Below, piece after piece: positions 16,089 to 23,861 of a DNA stretch of 28,950 nt. This stretch comes from an uncultured Gammaproteobacteria bacterium. Its GTDB lineage: Bacteria > Pseudomonadota > Gammaproteobacteria > Rariloculales > Rariloculaceae. Both the position numbers and the translations under genes were made by a program. The notes beneath the pieces are model-generated. The model ran no database searches, was not told where the DNA came from, and saw nothing but the letters and a program-made list of their open reading frames with translations. Location of the stretch: assembly GCA_946887385.1 (NCBI GenBank), contig CAMPKU010000016.1, forward strand, positions 1-28,950, given 5' to 3'. The first letter of the stretch is position 1, and each line of letters begins with the position of its first letter.

Positions 16089-16754
16089 GTGACCACGCCC
16101 TCACTCGCCAACAGCGGCCATCCGGGCGCCGCCGAACGGGTCGTCCGGCACGCGCTTCCCGACCGCCTGTTCCATTGGGTGAGTGCTGCCTGTGTGTTGA
16201 CGCTGCTCGGCACGGCGTTCCTGCCGATCTTAGGCGTGCGGTTCGGCTGGGTCACCGCACACTGGATGACGGGCATCGTGCTGCTCGTCGCCGTGCTGTT
16301 CCATATGGTTCGGGTGCTGGCGCGCGGCACGCTGGGATCGATGTGGGTGGGGCGCGCCGATGTCGCCGACGCGCTCGACATCGCGAGCGCCACGCTCGCG
16401 CGCAAGCTGCCGGCGCGCCGGCCCGGAAAGTACTCCGTGGCGCAAAAGCTGATTCATCACGTGTTCGCCGTCGTCGTGCTGGCTACGCTCGTGACGGGCG
16501 GCCTCATGCTCGCGCGGATCGATTCGCCTTGGTGGCAGCGCAACCCCTATCTGCTCGCGGACGACACGTGGGGTATCGTGTATGTCGTGCACGGGCTTGC
16601 GGCGCTGCTGCTGATCACGATGGTGATGCTGCACGTCTACTTTGCACTGCGGCCAGAGAAGCTGAAGTTCACGCGCGCGATGATTCGCGGCTGGATCACG
16701 CGCCGCGAGTTTGACGAGCACCACGACCCGAACCGCTGGCAGGTAGATCGATGA
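16089..16754 (+). CDS. cytochrome b561/formate dehydrogenase gamma-type membrane cytochrome
   Basis: A 221-residue membrane protein with four helices (about 29-50, 58-79, 120-142, 163-186). Histidines sit where this family binds two b hemes: LFHW near helix 1, HW and FHM around helix 2, KLIHH at helix 3, and VVHG plus LHVYF in helix 4. Proteins of this type carry electrons between quinones and periplasmic dehydrogenases. Its place behind a periplasmic molybdenum enzyme argues that it passes electrons from that enzyme to the quinone pool. The start is a GTG. The stop overlaps the next gene's ATG (ATGA). Confidence 0.86.
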   Translation: MTTPSLANSGHPGAAERVVRHALPDRLFHWVSAACVLTLLGTAFLPILGVRFGWVTAHWMTGIVLLVAVLFHMVRVLARGTLGSMWVGRADVADALDIASATLARKLPARRPGKYSVAQKLIHHVFAVVVLATLVTGGLMLARIDSPWWQRNPYLLADDTWGIVYVVHGLAALLLITMVMLHVYFALRPEKLKFTRAMIRGWITRREFDEHHDPNRWQVDR

Positions 16755-17161
16755 CCATGAACGACGAGTTGCAGCAACGCATCGAGGCGATCGAGACGGG
16801 CTACGAGTTCATGCTCGCCTATGCCGCGCAAGGCCGCGAGACGGACAAAGGCGCGGCCGCGGGGCGCAACGTGCGCGAATACCTCGAGAAAATGGCTGCC
16901 GCGCTCGACGGCTTGAGCGGCGTCGTCGCCGCGTGCGCAACCGCGCTCGACCCCACGCTGCCGAAACTGGGCGCCGCGTTCTTCGCGGCCGTCGAAGCCG
17001 ATGCGGGCGTCGCGCTGGCAGCCCTGCGGCTCGTGCTCGCTCGCGAGGGCATCAGCTCACAGCTCATCGACAATCTCAACGCATCGATCCACGTACGCGC
17101 GCTGCTCACGGATCTCTTCATTGTGGACGAGCTGCTAAAGCCGCGGAAGGCACACGCTTGA
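16751..17161 (+). CDS. helical protein of unknown function in the molybdenum enzyme operon
   Basis: A 136-residue, mostly helical, soluble protein with no signal peptide and no membrane segment. It has a single cysteine. The first 50 residues are rich in Glu, Arg and Gln. A later stretch, rich in Ala and Leu, could form a helical bundle. It starts within the cytochrome b stop codon (a second ATG two codons later is an alternative), so it is translationally coupled to the electron-transfer genes. A role in maturation or quality control of the complex, like the dedicated chaperones of other Tat-exported molybdoenzymes, fits the context, but nothing in the sequence proves it. Confidence 0.65.
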   Translation: MTMNDELQQRIEAIETGYEFMLAYAAQGRETDKGAAAGRNVREYLEKMAAALDGLSGVVAACATALDPTLPKLGAAFFAAVEADAGVALAALRLVLAREGISSQLIDNLNASIHVRALLTDLFIVDELLKPRKAHA

Positions 17162-17181
17162 GCAGGCGCTTGGGTCTCGAC

Positions 17182-17209
17182 TTGCCGCCGCGCGCGCGAT
17201 TTGGCTATG
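17182..17209 (+). promoter_or_regulatory. putative promoter of the cytochrome c gene
   Basis: TTGCCG (17182-17187), 16 bases, then TATGCT (17204-17209) lie in the 91-base gap before the cytochrome gene. The pair could give it an independent transcript starting near 17216. The match is moderate and found by eye. Confidence 0.3.
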
Positions 17210-17252
17210 CTGCCTTGAAGGTTCGCGACGCAAACCAGCAAAGGTCGTTCCC

Positions 17253-17732
17253 ATGAAGAAGATTTTCGCCACGCTATTCTGTGCAACGCTCATTTCGCTG
17301 CTTGCCGCGTGCGGAGGAGGCGGAGCCACGCAAGCGGTCGACGACACGCCCGAAGGCGCGGCCTTCGCGTTTCGCCACGCCGTCATGCAGGCCATCGCCT
17401 ACAAGGTGGTTCGGCTGAGAGGCATGGCGTCCGGTGAAATTCCCGTCGACGAAGCGGCCTTCGCGAAGGACGCGCGCGACGTCGCGGCGCTGTCGGGCAT
17501 GGTGGTCGAAGGCTTCATACCCAACAGCATCGTCGAAGGCAGCATCGCACTGCCCGATATCTGGACCAACATGGCGGACTTCGAGGCGAAGGCCATGGAG
17601 CTGCAGACGGCCGCCCAAGCGCTCGCCACCGCGGCGCAGCAAAACGGCTTCGAGGCCGCGAAGGGCATGGTGCAGGCTGTCGGCGGAAGCTGCGGGAACT
17701 GCCACCGGCCGTATCGCCGCCGGCAAGAGTAA
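17253..17732 (+). CDS. lipoprotein cytochrome c, class II-like (c556/c' type)
   Basis: A 159-residue protein with a lipoprotein signal (LLAAC, Cys20, followed by a Gly run) and one heme-binding motif, CGNCH (Cys147, Cys150, His151), near the C-terminus followed by RPYRR. A C-terminal CxxCH on a four-helix bundle is the hallmark of class II cytochromes. Met45 in the first predicted helix could be the sixth ligand, as in c556; this is uncertain. Anchored in the periplasm and placed after the molybdenum enzyme and cytochrome b, it is a good candidate electron acceptor or shuttle for that system. AAAGG precedes the ATG by about ten bases. Confidence 0.85.
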   Translation: MKKIFATLFCATLISLLAACGGGGATQAVDDTPEGAAFAFRHAVMQAIAYKVVRLRGMASGEIPVDEAAFAKDARDVAALSGMVVEGFIPNSIVEGSIALPDIWTNMADFEAKAMELQTAAQALATAAQQNGFEAAKGMVQAVGGSCGNCHRPYRRRQE

Positions 17733-17745
17733 ACGCGCAATTCCG

Positions 17746-18672
17746 CTACTGGAGCGTGCCCTTGCGCTGAAATCCGGCGCGGTCGCCGGAGCGCACTTTG
17801 AGCTGCACACGCTCGGCGTTGCGCAGCACGTTCAGCGGCACATCCACGCCGGCAGCTCCTAGGCTCCACACGCGGCGAAACATATTGGCGAGCCCGATCA
17901 CGGGCTCATCGTCGATGCCGACGATCACGTCGCCGGGACGCAGGCCGGCCTGATCGGCCGGGCAATTGCGATACACACCCACGACCGTAAGGTCGTGCTC
18001 GTCATCGTGCACGAGCATGCCGAGCCACGGCCGTGGCGGCGATGAGCGGCGGCCGTGCTCGCAAATGTCGTCGATGATCGGGGCAAGCAGCTCGATGGGC
18101 ACGAACATGTTCACCGTCGTGGTGCCGGCGGGTGTCTCGAAGCCTTGAATCACGAGCGACCCCAGCCCGCAGAGTCGGCCGTCGCGGTCGATGAGGGCGG
18201 CCCCGGACCAGCTGTCGTGCGGCGGCGCAGTGAACACGGCTTGATCGAGCACGTACTCCCAGCGGCCCGCGAACTCTTGCTTCGCGACGACGCGCGCCTC
18301 GATGCTGTGCTCCTTGCCGCCGCTGCTGGCCACGGTGACCGCATCGCCCACGGCCAGCGAATCCGCCCGGCCCAGTCTCATCGCAGGGCCGCGCAGCGGC
18401 AACGACGGTTTGACGAGCGCGAGCCCGCTGTCGAAGTCGTAGCCGATGACGAACCCCGGCACCACCGTTTCCGCGCTGCCGATCCACAAGTTTTCGGCTT
18501 CATGCACCACGTAGCCGATCGTGGCGATCAAACCGTCGTCGCGGATCCGCACGCCGTGGCCGACTCGCTCGGTGCCCAGCAGCCCGGCGCTCATCGCGTC
18601 TTCGGGCACGTGTGCCGTGATCGAAACGACGGCCGGATTCGCGACTGTTTTGACTGCGATCTCGGTGCTCAT
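17746..18672 (-). CDS. HtrA/S1C-like protein with PDZ domain, probable pseudoprotease
   Basis: A 308-residue protein with a trypsin-like half (about 5-205) and a C-terminal PDZ domain (about 215-300, with GLRPGDVIVGIDD). By motif alignment with HtrA enzymes, the catalytic His of the TNxHVV motif is Tyr54 (TIGYVV) and the Asp of the TDLA motif is Gly83 (SGLA). Only Ser156 remains, in WSGAAL instead of NSGGAL. Peptidase activity by the usual mechanism is therefore unlikely. There is no signal peptide or membrane anchor, so it should be cytoplasmic, unlike DegP/DegS. It may act as a PDZ scaffold or peptide-binding sensor. It converges on the cytochrome c gene with a 13-base gap. Confidence 0.82.
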   Translation of the reverse strand: MSTEIAVKTVANPAVVSITAHVPEDAMSAGLLGTERVGHGVRIRDDGLIATIGYVVHEAENLWIGSAETVVPGFVIGYDFDSGLALVKPSLPLRGPAMRLGRADSLAVGDAVTVASSGGKEHSIEARVVAKQEFAGRWEYVLDQAVFTAPPHDSWSGAALIDRDGRLCGLGSLVIQGFETPAGTTTVNMFVPIELLAPIIDDICEHGRRSSPPRPWLGMLVHDDEHDLTVVGVYRNCPADQAGLRPGDVIVGIDDEPVIGLANMFRRVWSLGAAGVDVPLNVLRNAERVQLKVRSGDRAGFQRKGTLQ

Positions 18673-18772
18673 GCGGCAATGGTAACGTCGCGCTGCGCCT
18701 CGTGCGAGGTCGCGTCTAACTCATTCAACCTTTAGAAAAAATATGACAAAACACGAAGCAGCGATCAGGTCG

Positions 18773-18800
18773 CCGAAAACGCGTATGGCATACTTTTCGG
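18773..18800. promoter_or_regulatory. nested inverted repeat upstream of the RND pump, candidate operator
   Basis: CCGAAAA (18773-18779) pairs with TTTTCGG (18794-18800), and between them lies a second palindrome, GTATG-G-CATAC (18783-18793). The element sits in the 210-base divergent gap and precedes the pump genes. No transcription is expected to enter it from the left, so an operator or promoter element is more likely than a terminator. The binding protein is unknown. Confidence 0.4.
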
Positions 18801-18882
18801 GCACGCGCAGTCGGCGCTTCCTCCTCCAATGCTCGGCACGGAAGCAGAGCTCACGACCCCTAAGGAACTCGGACAAACGTTC

Positions 18883-20022
18883 ATGAAAAACGCTTTGCTC
18901 ATCGTGCTCGCCTTCGTCCTCGGCGGCGGCGCCGTGTGGTACTTCACCGGCGAGCGCGGCGCGAGTAACGCGCCCGGAGCGCCGGCGGCCGGCGGCTTCG
19001 CCGGCGCCAGGGGGCAGGTGCAGCTGCCGCTCGTCACCGTCGATCGCGCTCGCCGCGATCGGATCTACGACGTGGTCGAAGCGCTCGGCACGACGGAAGC
19101 CAACGAGTCCGTCACGTTGATGGCCAAGGTCACGGACACCGTGCGCCGCGTGAACTTCGAGGACGGCGACTACGTGGAGGCGGGCACCGTGCTCGTCGAG
19201 CTCACGAATCAAGAGGAAGAGGCCCTGCTCGAGGAAGCGCGAGCCAACTTGGACGACGTGCAGAGTCAGCTCCGCAGGCTCGAAGATTTGAGCAACCGCG
19301 GCCTGGCCGCGGCGTCCGACCTCGACCTTGCGCGGTCCCGTGCAGCGGCGCAAGAAGCACGCTTGAACAGCGTCATCGCGCGGTTGCGCGATCGACTCAT
19401 CCAGGCCCCGTTCAGCGGCTTGCTCGGCTTTCGCCAAGTGAGCCCCGGCACCATGTTGAGCCCCAACACGGCCATCACGTCGATCGACGACATCTCCGTC
19501 ATCAAGCTCGACTTCACGGTTCCCGAGACGTTCATCGGCTCGATGCAGCCGGGCGCCAAGATCATTGCCAAGAGCGTGAGCTTCCCGGACCGCGACTTCG
19601 AGGGAACCGTTCGTACGGTGGGCTCGCGCGTCGATCCCGTGACGCGCGCAATCACCGTGCGCGCGCACATCGAGAACGCGGATCGTGCGCTGCGGCCCGG
19701 CATGCTGCTCACGGTGGAAGTGGTCACCGCGGAGCGGGTTACGCTCGTCGTTCCCGAAGGTTCCGTGTTTCAAGTGCAGAATCGCGCCTACGTGTACCGC
19801 GTGGACGGCGATACGGTGCACCAGCAAGAGATCGACATCGGCGGCCGTCGCTTCGGCGTGGTAGAGGTGCTCGACGGCCTCAAGGAAGGCGACGCCATCG
19901 TGACCGAGGGCATCATCAAGCTCCGCGACGGCGCGCGCGTGCGCTACGACGCAGCCGAGGCCGCCATCAGCGAGAGCTCGCAGGGCGCCGCGGAGCCGGC
20001 GAGCGCCAGCGCGCGCAGCTGA
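18883..20022 (+). CDS. RND efflux pump periplasmic adaptor (membrane fusion protein)
   Basis: A 379-residue HlyD/AcrA-family adaptor. It has an N-terminal anchor helix (about 4-22), a lipoyl/barrel-sandwich half (VTLMAKVTDTVRRVNFEDGDYVEAG), a short coiled-coil hairpin (about 107-165), the second lipoyl half (IQAPFSGLLGFRQVSPG) and a beta-barrel with the LRPGML motif. It bridges the inner-membrane pump and an outer-membrane channel. I chose ATG 18883 because it begins a typical MKN-plus-helix N-terminus; the frame is open to an ATG at 18829. Neither start has an ideally spaced ribosome binding site (AAGGA is about 16 bases upstream of 18883). The hairpin is shorter than in AcrA. The permease gene follows after 13 bases. 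Confidence 0.9.
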   Translation: MKNALLIVLAFVLGGGAVWYFTGERGASNAPGAPAAGGFAGARGQVQLPLVTVDRARRDRIYDVVEALGTTEANESVTLMAKVTDTVRRVNFEDGDYVEAGTVLVELTNQEEEALLEEARANLDDVQSQLRRLEDLSNRGLAAASDLDLARSRAAAQEARLNSVIARLRDRLIQAPFSGLLGFRQVSPGTMLSPNTAITSIDDISVIKLDFTVPETFIGSMQPGAKIIAKSVSFPDRDFEGTVRTVGSRVDPVTRAITVRAHIENADRALRPGMLLTVEVVTAERVTLVVPEGSVFQVQNRAYVYRVDGDTVHQQEIDIGGRRFGVVEVLDGLKEGDAIVTEGIIKLRDGARVRYDAAEAAISESSQGAAEPASASARS

Positions 20023-20035
20023 ACGGTAGCGAGCC

Positions 20036-23000
20036 ATGTGGTTGTCCGACATCTCCGTTAAACGCCCCGTCTTCGCGACGGTGCTGGCCCTGCTCCTCGT
20101 CGCGATCGGCGCATTGTCGTTCCGCGACCTCACCGTGCGCGAGCAGCCGGACACGGTCACGCCCACCGTCCAAGTGCAGGTCGGGTACCCCGGCGCGTCG
20201 GCCGAGGTCATCGAGACGCGCATCACGCAAGTGCTCGAGGCCGAGCTTTCGGGCATCGAAGGCGTCAAGAACATTCGTTCGACGAGCCGCGACGGGCAGT
20301 CGTCGCTGACGGTCGAGTTCTACATCGACCGCAATCTCGACGAAGCAGCCAACGACGTCCGCGATCGTGTGTCGCGCGTGAGCCGCCGCCTGCCCGAGGA
20401 CGCCAATCAGGTCAGCGTGCAAAAGGCCGACGCCGACACGCAACCGATCATGTGGCTCACGCTCACGAGCACCGAAATGGGGCTCATGGAGCTCACCGAT
20501 TACATGGAGCGGTACTTGCTCGACCGCTTCGCCACGATCCCCGGCGTCTCGCAGATCAACATCTTCGGCTCGGGCGGCCCGTCGATGCGTGTCTGGATCG
20601 ACCGGCAGGCGCTGTCGGCGCGCAATCTCACCGTCACCGACATCGAAGCGGCGCTGCAGCGCGAGAACGTCGAGCTGCCGGCGGGGCGGCTCGAATCGAA
20701 GGACCTCGATTTTCAGGTCCGAATCGCGCGCAACTATCAAACGGCCGACGAGTTCCGCAATCTCGTGCTCACGCAGGGCGAGGACGGGCACCTCATCCGG
20801 CTCGGCGAAGTGGCCACCGTCGAGGTTGCGTCGCGCGACACCGATCGCACGTTCCGCACGAACGGCGCGCTCACCACCGGTTTCGGCATCATCAAGCAGT
20901 CGACGGCCAACACCGTGGCCGTGCTCGATGCCGTCAAGGCCGAGGTCGATGCCGTCAATACCGATTTGCCGGCGGGTATGGAGCTCGTCACGAGCGGCGA
21001 CGACTCGCTGTACATCCGCGCGGCGATCGATGAGATTTACTACACCATCGCGATCACGACGGGCCTCGTCGGCCTCGTGATTTTCGTGTTTCTGGGCTCG
21101 ATCCGCGCCACGCTGATCCCGCTCGTCACGATTCCCGTGTGCTTGGTGGCCACGTTCGCGGTGCTCGCGGCGTTCGACTACTCGATCAACCTGGTCACGT
21201 TGCTGGCGCTGGCGCTGTCGATCGGCCTCGTGGTGGACGACGCGATCGTGGTGCTCGAGAACGCGCACCGGCGCATCGAGCTTGGCGAGGCGCCGCTGCT
21301 CGCGGCCTTCAACGGCACGCGACAGGTGGCGTTTGCCGTGATCGCCACCACCGTGGTGCTCGTGTCCGTATTCGCTCCCGTGGCGTTCTTGCGCGACAGC
21401 ATCGGCCGGGTGTTCGCCGAGCTCGCCGTGACGATCGCCGCGGCGGTCACGTTCTCGGCGGTGCTCGCGCTGTCGTTATCGCCGATGATGTGCTCGAAGT
21501 TGCTGCGCCCGAGTGTCGGAGAGAACAAGCTCACCCATGCGCTCGACAAAGGCTTCGAGAAGCTTTCGAGCCGCTACCAATCCCTGCTGCGCACCACGTT
21601 GCGCGCGCCCTGGGTGTCGGCTGCGGCCTGCGTCCTCATCGGTGTCGGCGCCTATTTCCTGCTCCAGGTGATCCCGCAGGAGTACGCACCCACCGAGGAT
21701 CGCGGCCAGTTCAACGGTCAGCTGCAAGCGCCGGAGGGCACGAGCTACGAGCGGCTGCGCGAGTCCGCGATGGTCGTGGAGGCCGCCCTTCAGCCCTACT
21801 TCGACGACGGCACCATCCAACGCGGCGTGGTCAGCGTGCCGGGCTGGGGTAATCAGTCCGGTATCGTCAACGTCACGCTGAAGCCCTGGGGCGAGCGCAC
21901 GATGGGGACACAGGATCTTCTCAATATCCTCAACAAGCAGTGGGAAGAGATTCCCGACATCCGCGTCAACGCGTTCATGAGCGGCGGCAACCGCGGCGGC
22001 GGTGGCGGCGGCGGATCGCCCGTGCAGATCGTGCTCGGCGGCCCGAACTACGAGGAGCTGGCGCGCTGGCGCGACATCATCATTGCGCGCGCTTCGGAGA
22101 ATCCCGGGCTCGTGCGCTTCGATTCCGATCTGCGCGAGACGCAGCCGCAAGTGCTCGTGCATGTCGACTCCGACCGTGCCGCGAGCCTCGGCGTCAGCGC
22201 TCGAGCCATCGGCTCCACGCTGCAAACCTTGATGAGCCAGCGCCAGGTCACCACGTACGTCGTCGACGGCGAGGAGTACGACGTGGTGCTCCAGGCCAAG
22301 CCGGAACAACGCGCCACGTACTCGGATTTGAGCAACATCTTCGTTCGCGCCGAGCGCAGCAGCGAGCTGATTCCCCTGTCGAATCTCACCAGGCTCGAGG
22401 ACATGGCGGGCCCTAGCCAGCTGCAGCGGCACAACCGCATGCGCGCCATCACCTTGAGCGCGAACTTGACCCCCGGCTACACCCTCGGTGAGGCGCTCGA
22501 GTACCTCGAGAACCTGATCCGAACCGAGTTGCCGGCAACGGCGCAGATCGACTATCGCGGCGAGTCGCTGGAGTACAAAGAAGCCTCGGGCGCCTTGTAC
22601 TTCACGTTCGGCATTGCGCTGTTCGTCGTGTTTCTGGTGCTGGCGGCGCAGTTCGAGAGCTTCATCCATCCGCTCGTGATCATGGCCACGGTGCCGCTGG
22701 CTGTTGCGGGCGGGCTGCTCGGGCTCGCCGTGGCCGGCATGTCGCTGAACATCTACAGCCAGATCGGCCTCATCATGCTCGTAGGTATAGCGGCGAAGAA
22801 CGGCGTATTGATCGTGGAGTTCATCAACCAGATGCGCGACCGCGGCATGGAGTTTCAGGATGCGATCATCGAGGGAGCGCGCATCCGCTTGCGGCCGGTG
22901 ATCATGACGGCGTTTGCCGCCGTCATGGGTTCGGTGCCGTTGATTCTTGCCGAGGGCCCCGGCGCGGCTAGCCGCTCGGCGCTCGGCGTGGTGATTTTCT

Positions 23001-23134
23001 CGGGCCTCACCTTCGCCACGTTCTTCACGCTGTTCATCGTGCCGGCCGTCTACAACCTGATGGCTCGCGGTACGGGCTCGCCGAACGCCGTCGCGCACCG
23101 GCTGCAGACGATGCAAGCGCAGACCACCGGCTGA
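20036..23134 (+). CDS. RND multidrug efflux permease, HAE1 (AcrB/MexB-like) family
   Basis: A 1032-residue proton-driven pump subunit of normal family length, with the twelve-helix layout and two large periplasmic loops. Proton-relay residues are present: Asp401-Asp402 in VVDDAIV of helix 4 and Lys921 in AAKNGVL of helix 10. The N-terminus (SDISVKRPVFA) and the first loop (YPGAS) match this group. A run of eight glycines with one interrupting Arg lies in the second periplasmic loop (around 646-660), an unusual flexible spot. Substrates cannot be predicted. No outer-membrane TolC-like gene and no regulator are adjacent, so the pump must use a channel encoded elsewhere. Confidence 0.95.
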   Translation: MWLSDISVKRPVFATVLALLLVAIGALSFRDLTVREQPDTVTPTVQVQVGYPGASAEVIETRITQVLEAELSGIEGVKNIRSTSRDGQSSLTVEFYIDRNLDEAANDVRDRVSRVSRRLPEDANQVSVQKADADTQPIMWLTLTSTEMGLMELTDYMERYLLDRFATIPGVSQINIFGSGGPSMRVWIDRQALSARNLTVTDIEAALQRENVELPAGRLESKDLDFQVRIARNYQTADEFRNLVLTQGEDGHLIRLGEVATVEVASRDTDRTFRTNGALTTGFGIIKQSTANTVAVLDAVKAEVDAVNTDLPAGMELVTSGDDSLYIRAAIDEIYYTIAITTGLVGLVIFVFLGSIRATLIPLVTIPVCLVATFAVLAAFDYSINLVTLLALALSIGLVVDDAIVVLENAHRRIELGEAPLLAAFNGTRQVAFAVIATTVVLVSVFAPVAFLRDSIGRVFAELAVTIAAAVTFSAVLALSLSPMMCSKLLRPSVGENKLTHALDKGFEKLSSRYQSLLRTTLRAPWVSAAACVLIGVGAYFLLQVIPQEYAPTEDRGQFNGQLQAPEGTSYERLRESAMVVEAALQPYFDDGTIQRGVVSVPGWGNQSGIVNVTLKPWGERTMGTQDLLNILNKQWEEIPDIRVNAFMSGGNRGGGGGGGSPVQIVLGGPNYEELARWRDIIIARASENPGLVRFDSDLRETQPQVLVHVDSDRAASLGVSARAIGSTLQTLMSQRQVTTYVVDGEEYDVVLQAKPEQRATYSDLSNIFVRAERSSELIPLSNLTRLEDMAGPSQLQRHNRMRAITLSANLTPGYTLGEALEYLENLIRTELPATAQIDYRGESLEYKEASGALYFTFGIALFVVFLVLAAQFESFIHPLVIMATVPLAVAGGLLGLAVAGMSLNIYSQIGLIMLVGIAAKNGVLIVEFINQMRDRGMEFQDAIIEGARIRLRPVIMTAFAAVMGSVPLILAEGPGAASRSALGVVIFSGLTFATFFTLFIVPAVYNLMARGTGSPNAVAHRLQTMQAQTTG

Positions 23135-23162
23135 GCAGCGGCGGCGGCGCGGGCACGCGGTG

Positions 23163-23846
23163 TCAGCGCCGCAGGATCGCCCACCAGCGCGCGATGTTCA
23201 GCAAGCTCTGGAGCGCCACCGCCACGTAAGTGAACGCCGCCGCCGTCAGCAGGCGGCGCGCGCGCGGCAAGTCTTCCTTGTTGACCAGGCCATGCTGCTT
23301 CAAGAGCGGCAAGGCGCGGCCGAAGCTCGCGTCGAGCTCGGTCGGCAGGGTGAGGAAGTGGATGACCACGCCCGTGCCGAGCGTGAGCACGCCGCCCGCG
23401 AGGCCGATCAGCGCCAAGTACGGCGAGCGCGTCAACAAGCCGGCCACCGGTGTCAGCATCAGCATGCCTGCGCCGACTTTCTCGATCGGCGCCACCCACT
23501 GCACGAGCCGCGTGCGCCAGTGCAGCGGCCCGAAGCCGCGCGCGTCTTGCAGCGCATGGCCCACTTCGTGCGCGGCGATCGTGACGGCCGTCAGCGAGCG
23601 GCCGTTGAAGTTGTCGGCCGAGAGGCGCACGGCCTTATCGGTCGGATCGTAGTGATCGCCGCGCTCGGTGATCTCGGTGGCCACGTGCCTCAGCCCGAGC
23701 GTATCGAGCAAACGCCGCGCCGTCTGGCCGCCCGTGCGCGGGTAGCGGTTCGCCGGCTCGCGGTAACGACGCATCACCGACTGCACCCATAAGCCGGGTA
23801 CCACCGTGAGCCCGAGCAGCAGTACCGCGAGGATGAGCAACGGCAC
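23163..23846 (-). CDS. YugP-like zinc metallopeptidase (membrane)
   Basis: A 227-residue membrane metallopeptidase. The zinc motif HEVGH is at residues 93-97 and the probable third ligand, Glu170, is in TELDAS, as in the YugP family. Hydrophobic segments at about 2-20, 125-140, 146-165 and 203-220 place it in the inner membrane with the active site at the cytoplasmic face or at the membrane surface (uncertain). The start is a GTG with GAGG nearby. It follows the FAH-family gene on the same strand after only 15 bases, so it may be co-transcribed with the aromatic degradation genes, though its function does not obviously belong there. Confidence 0.88.
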   Translation of the reverse strand: MPLLILAVLLLGLTVVPGLWVQSVMRRYREPANRYPRTGGQTARRLLDTLGLRHVATEITERGDHYDPTDKAVRLSADNFNGRSLTAVTIAAHEVGHALQDARGFGPLHWRTRLVQWVAPIEKVGAGMLMLTPVAGLLTRSPYLALIGLAGGVLTLGTGVVIHFLTLPTELDASFGRALPLLKQHGLVNKEDLPRARRLLTAAAFTYVAVALQSLLNIARWWAILRR

Positions 23847-23861
23847 GGCGCGCCTCGCTGC

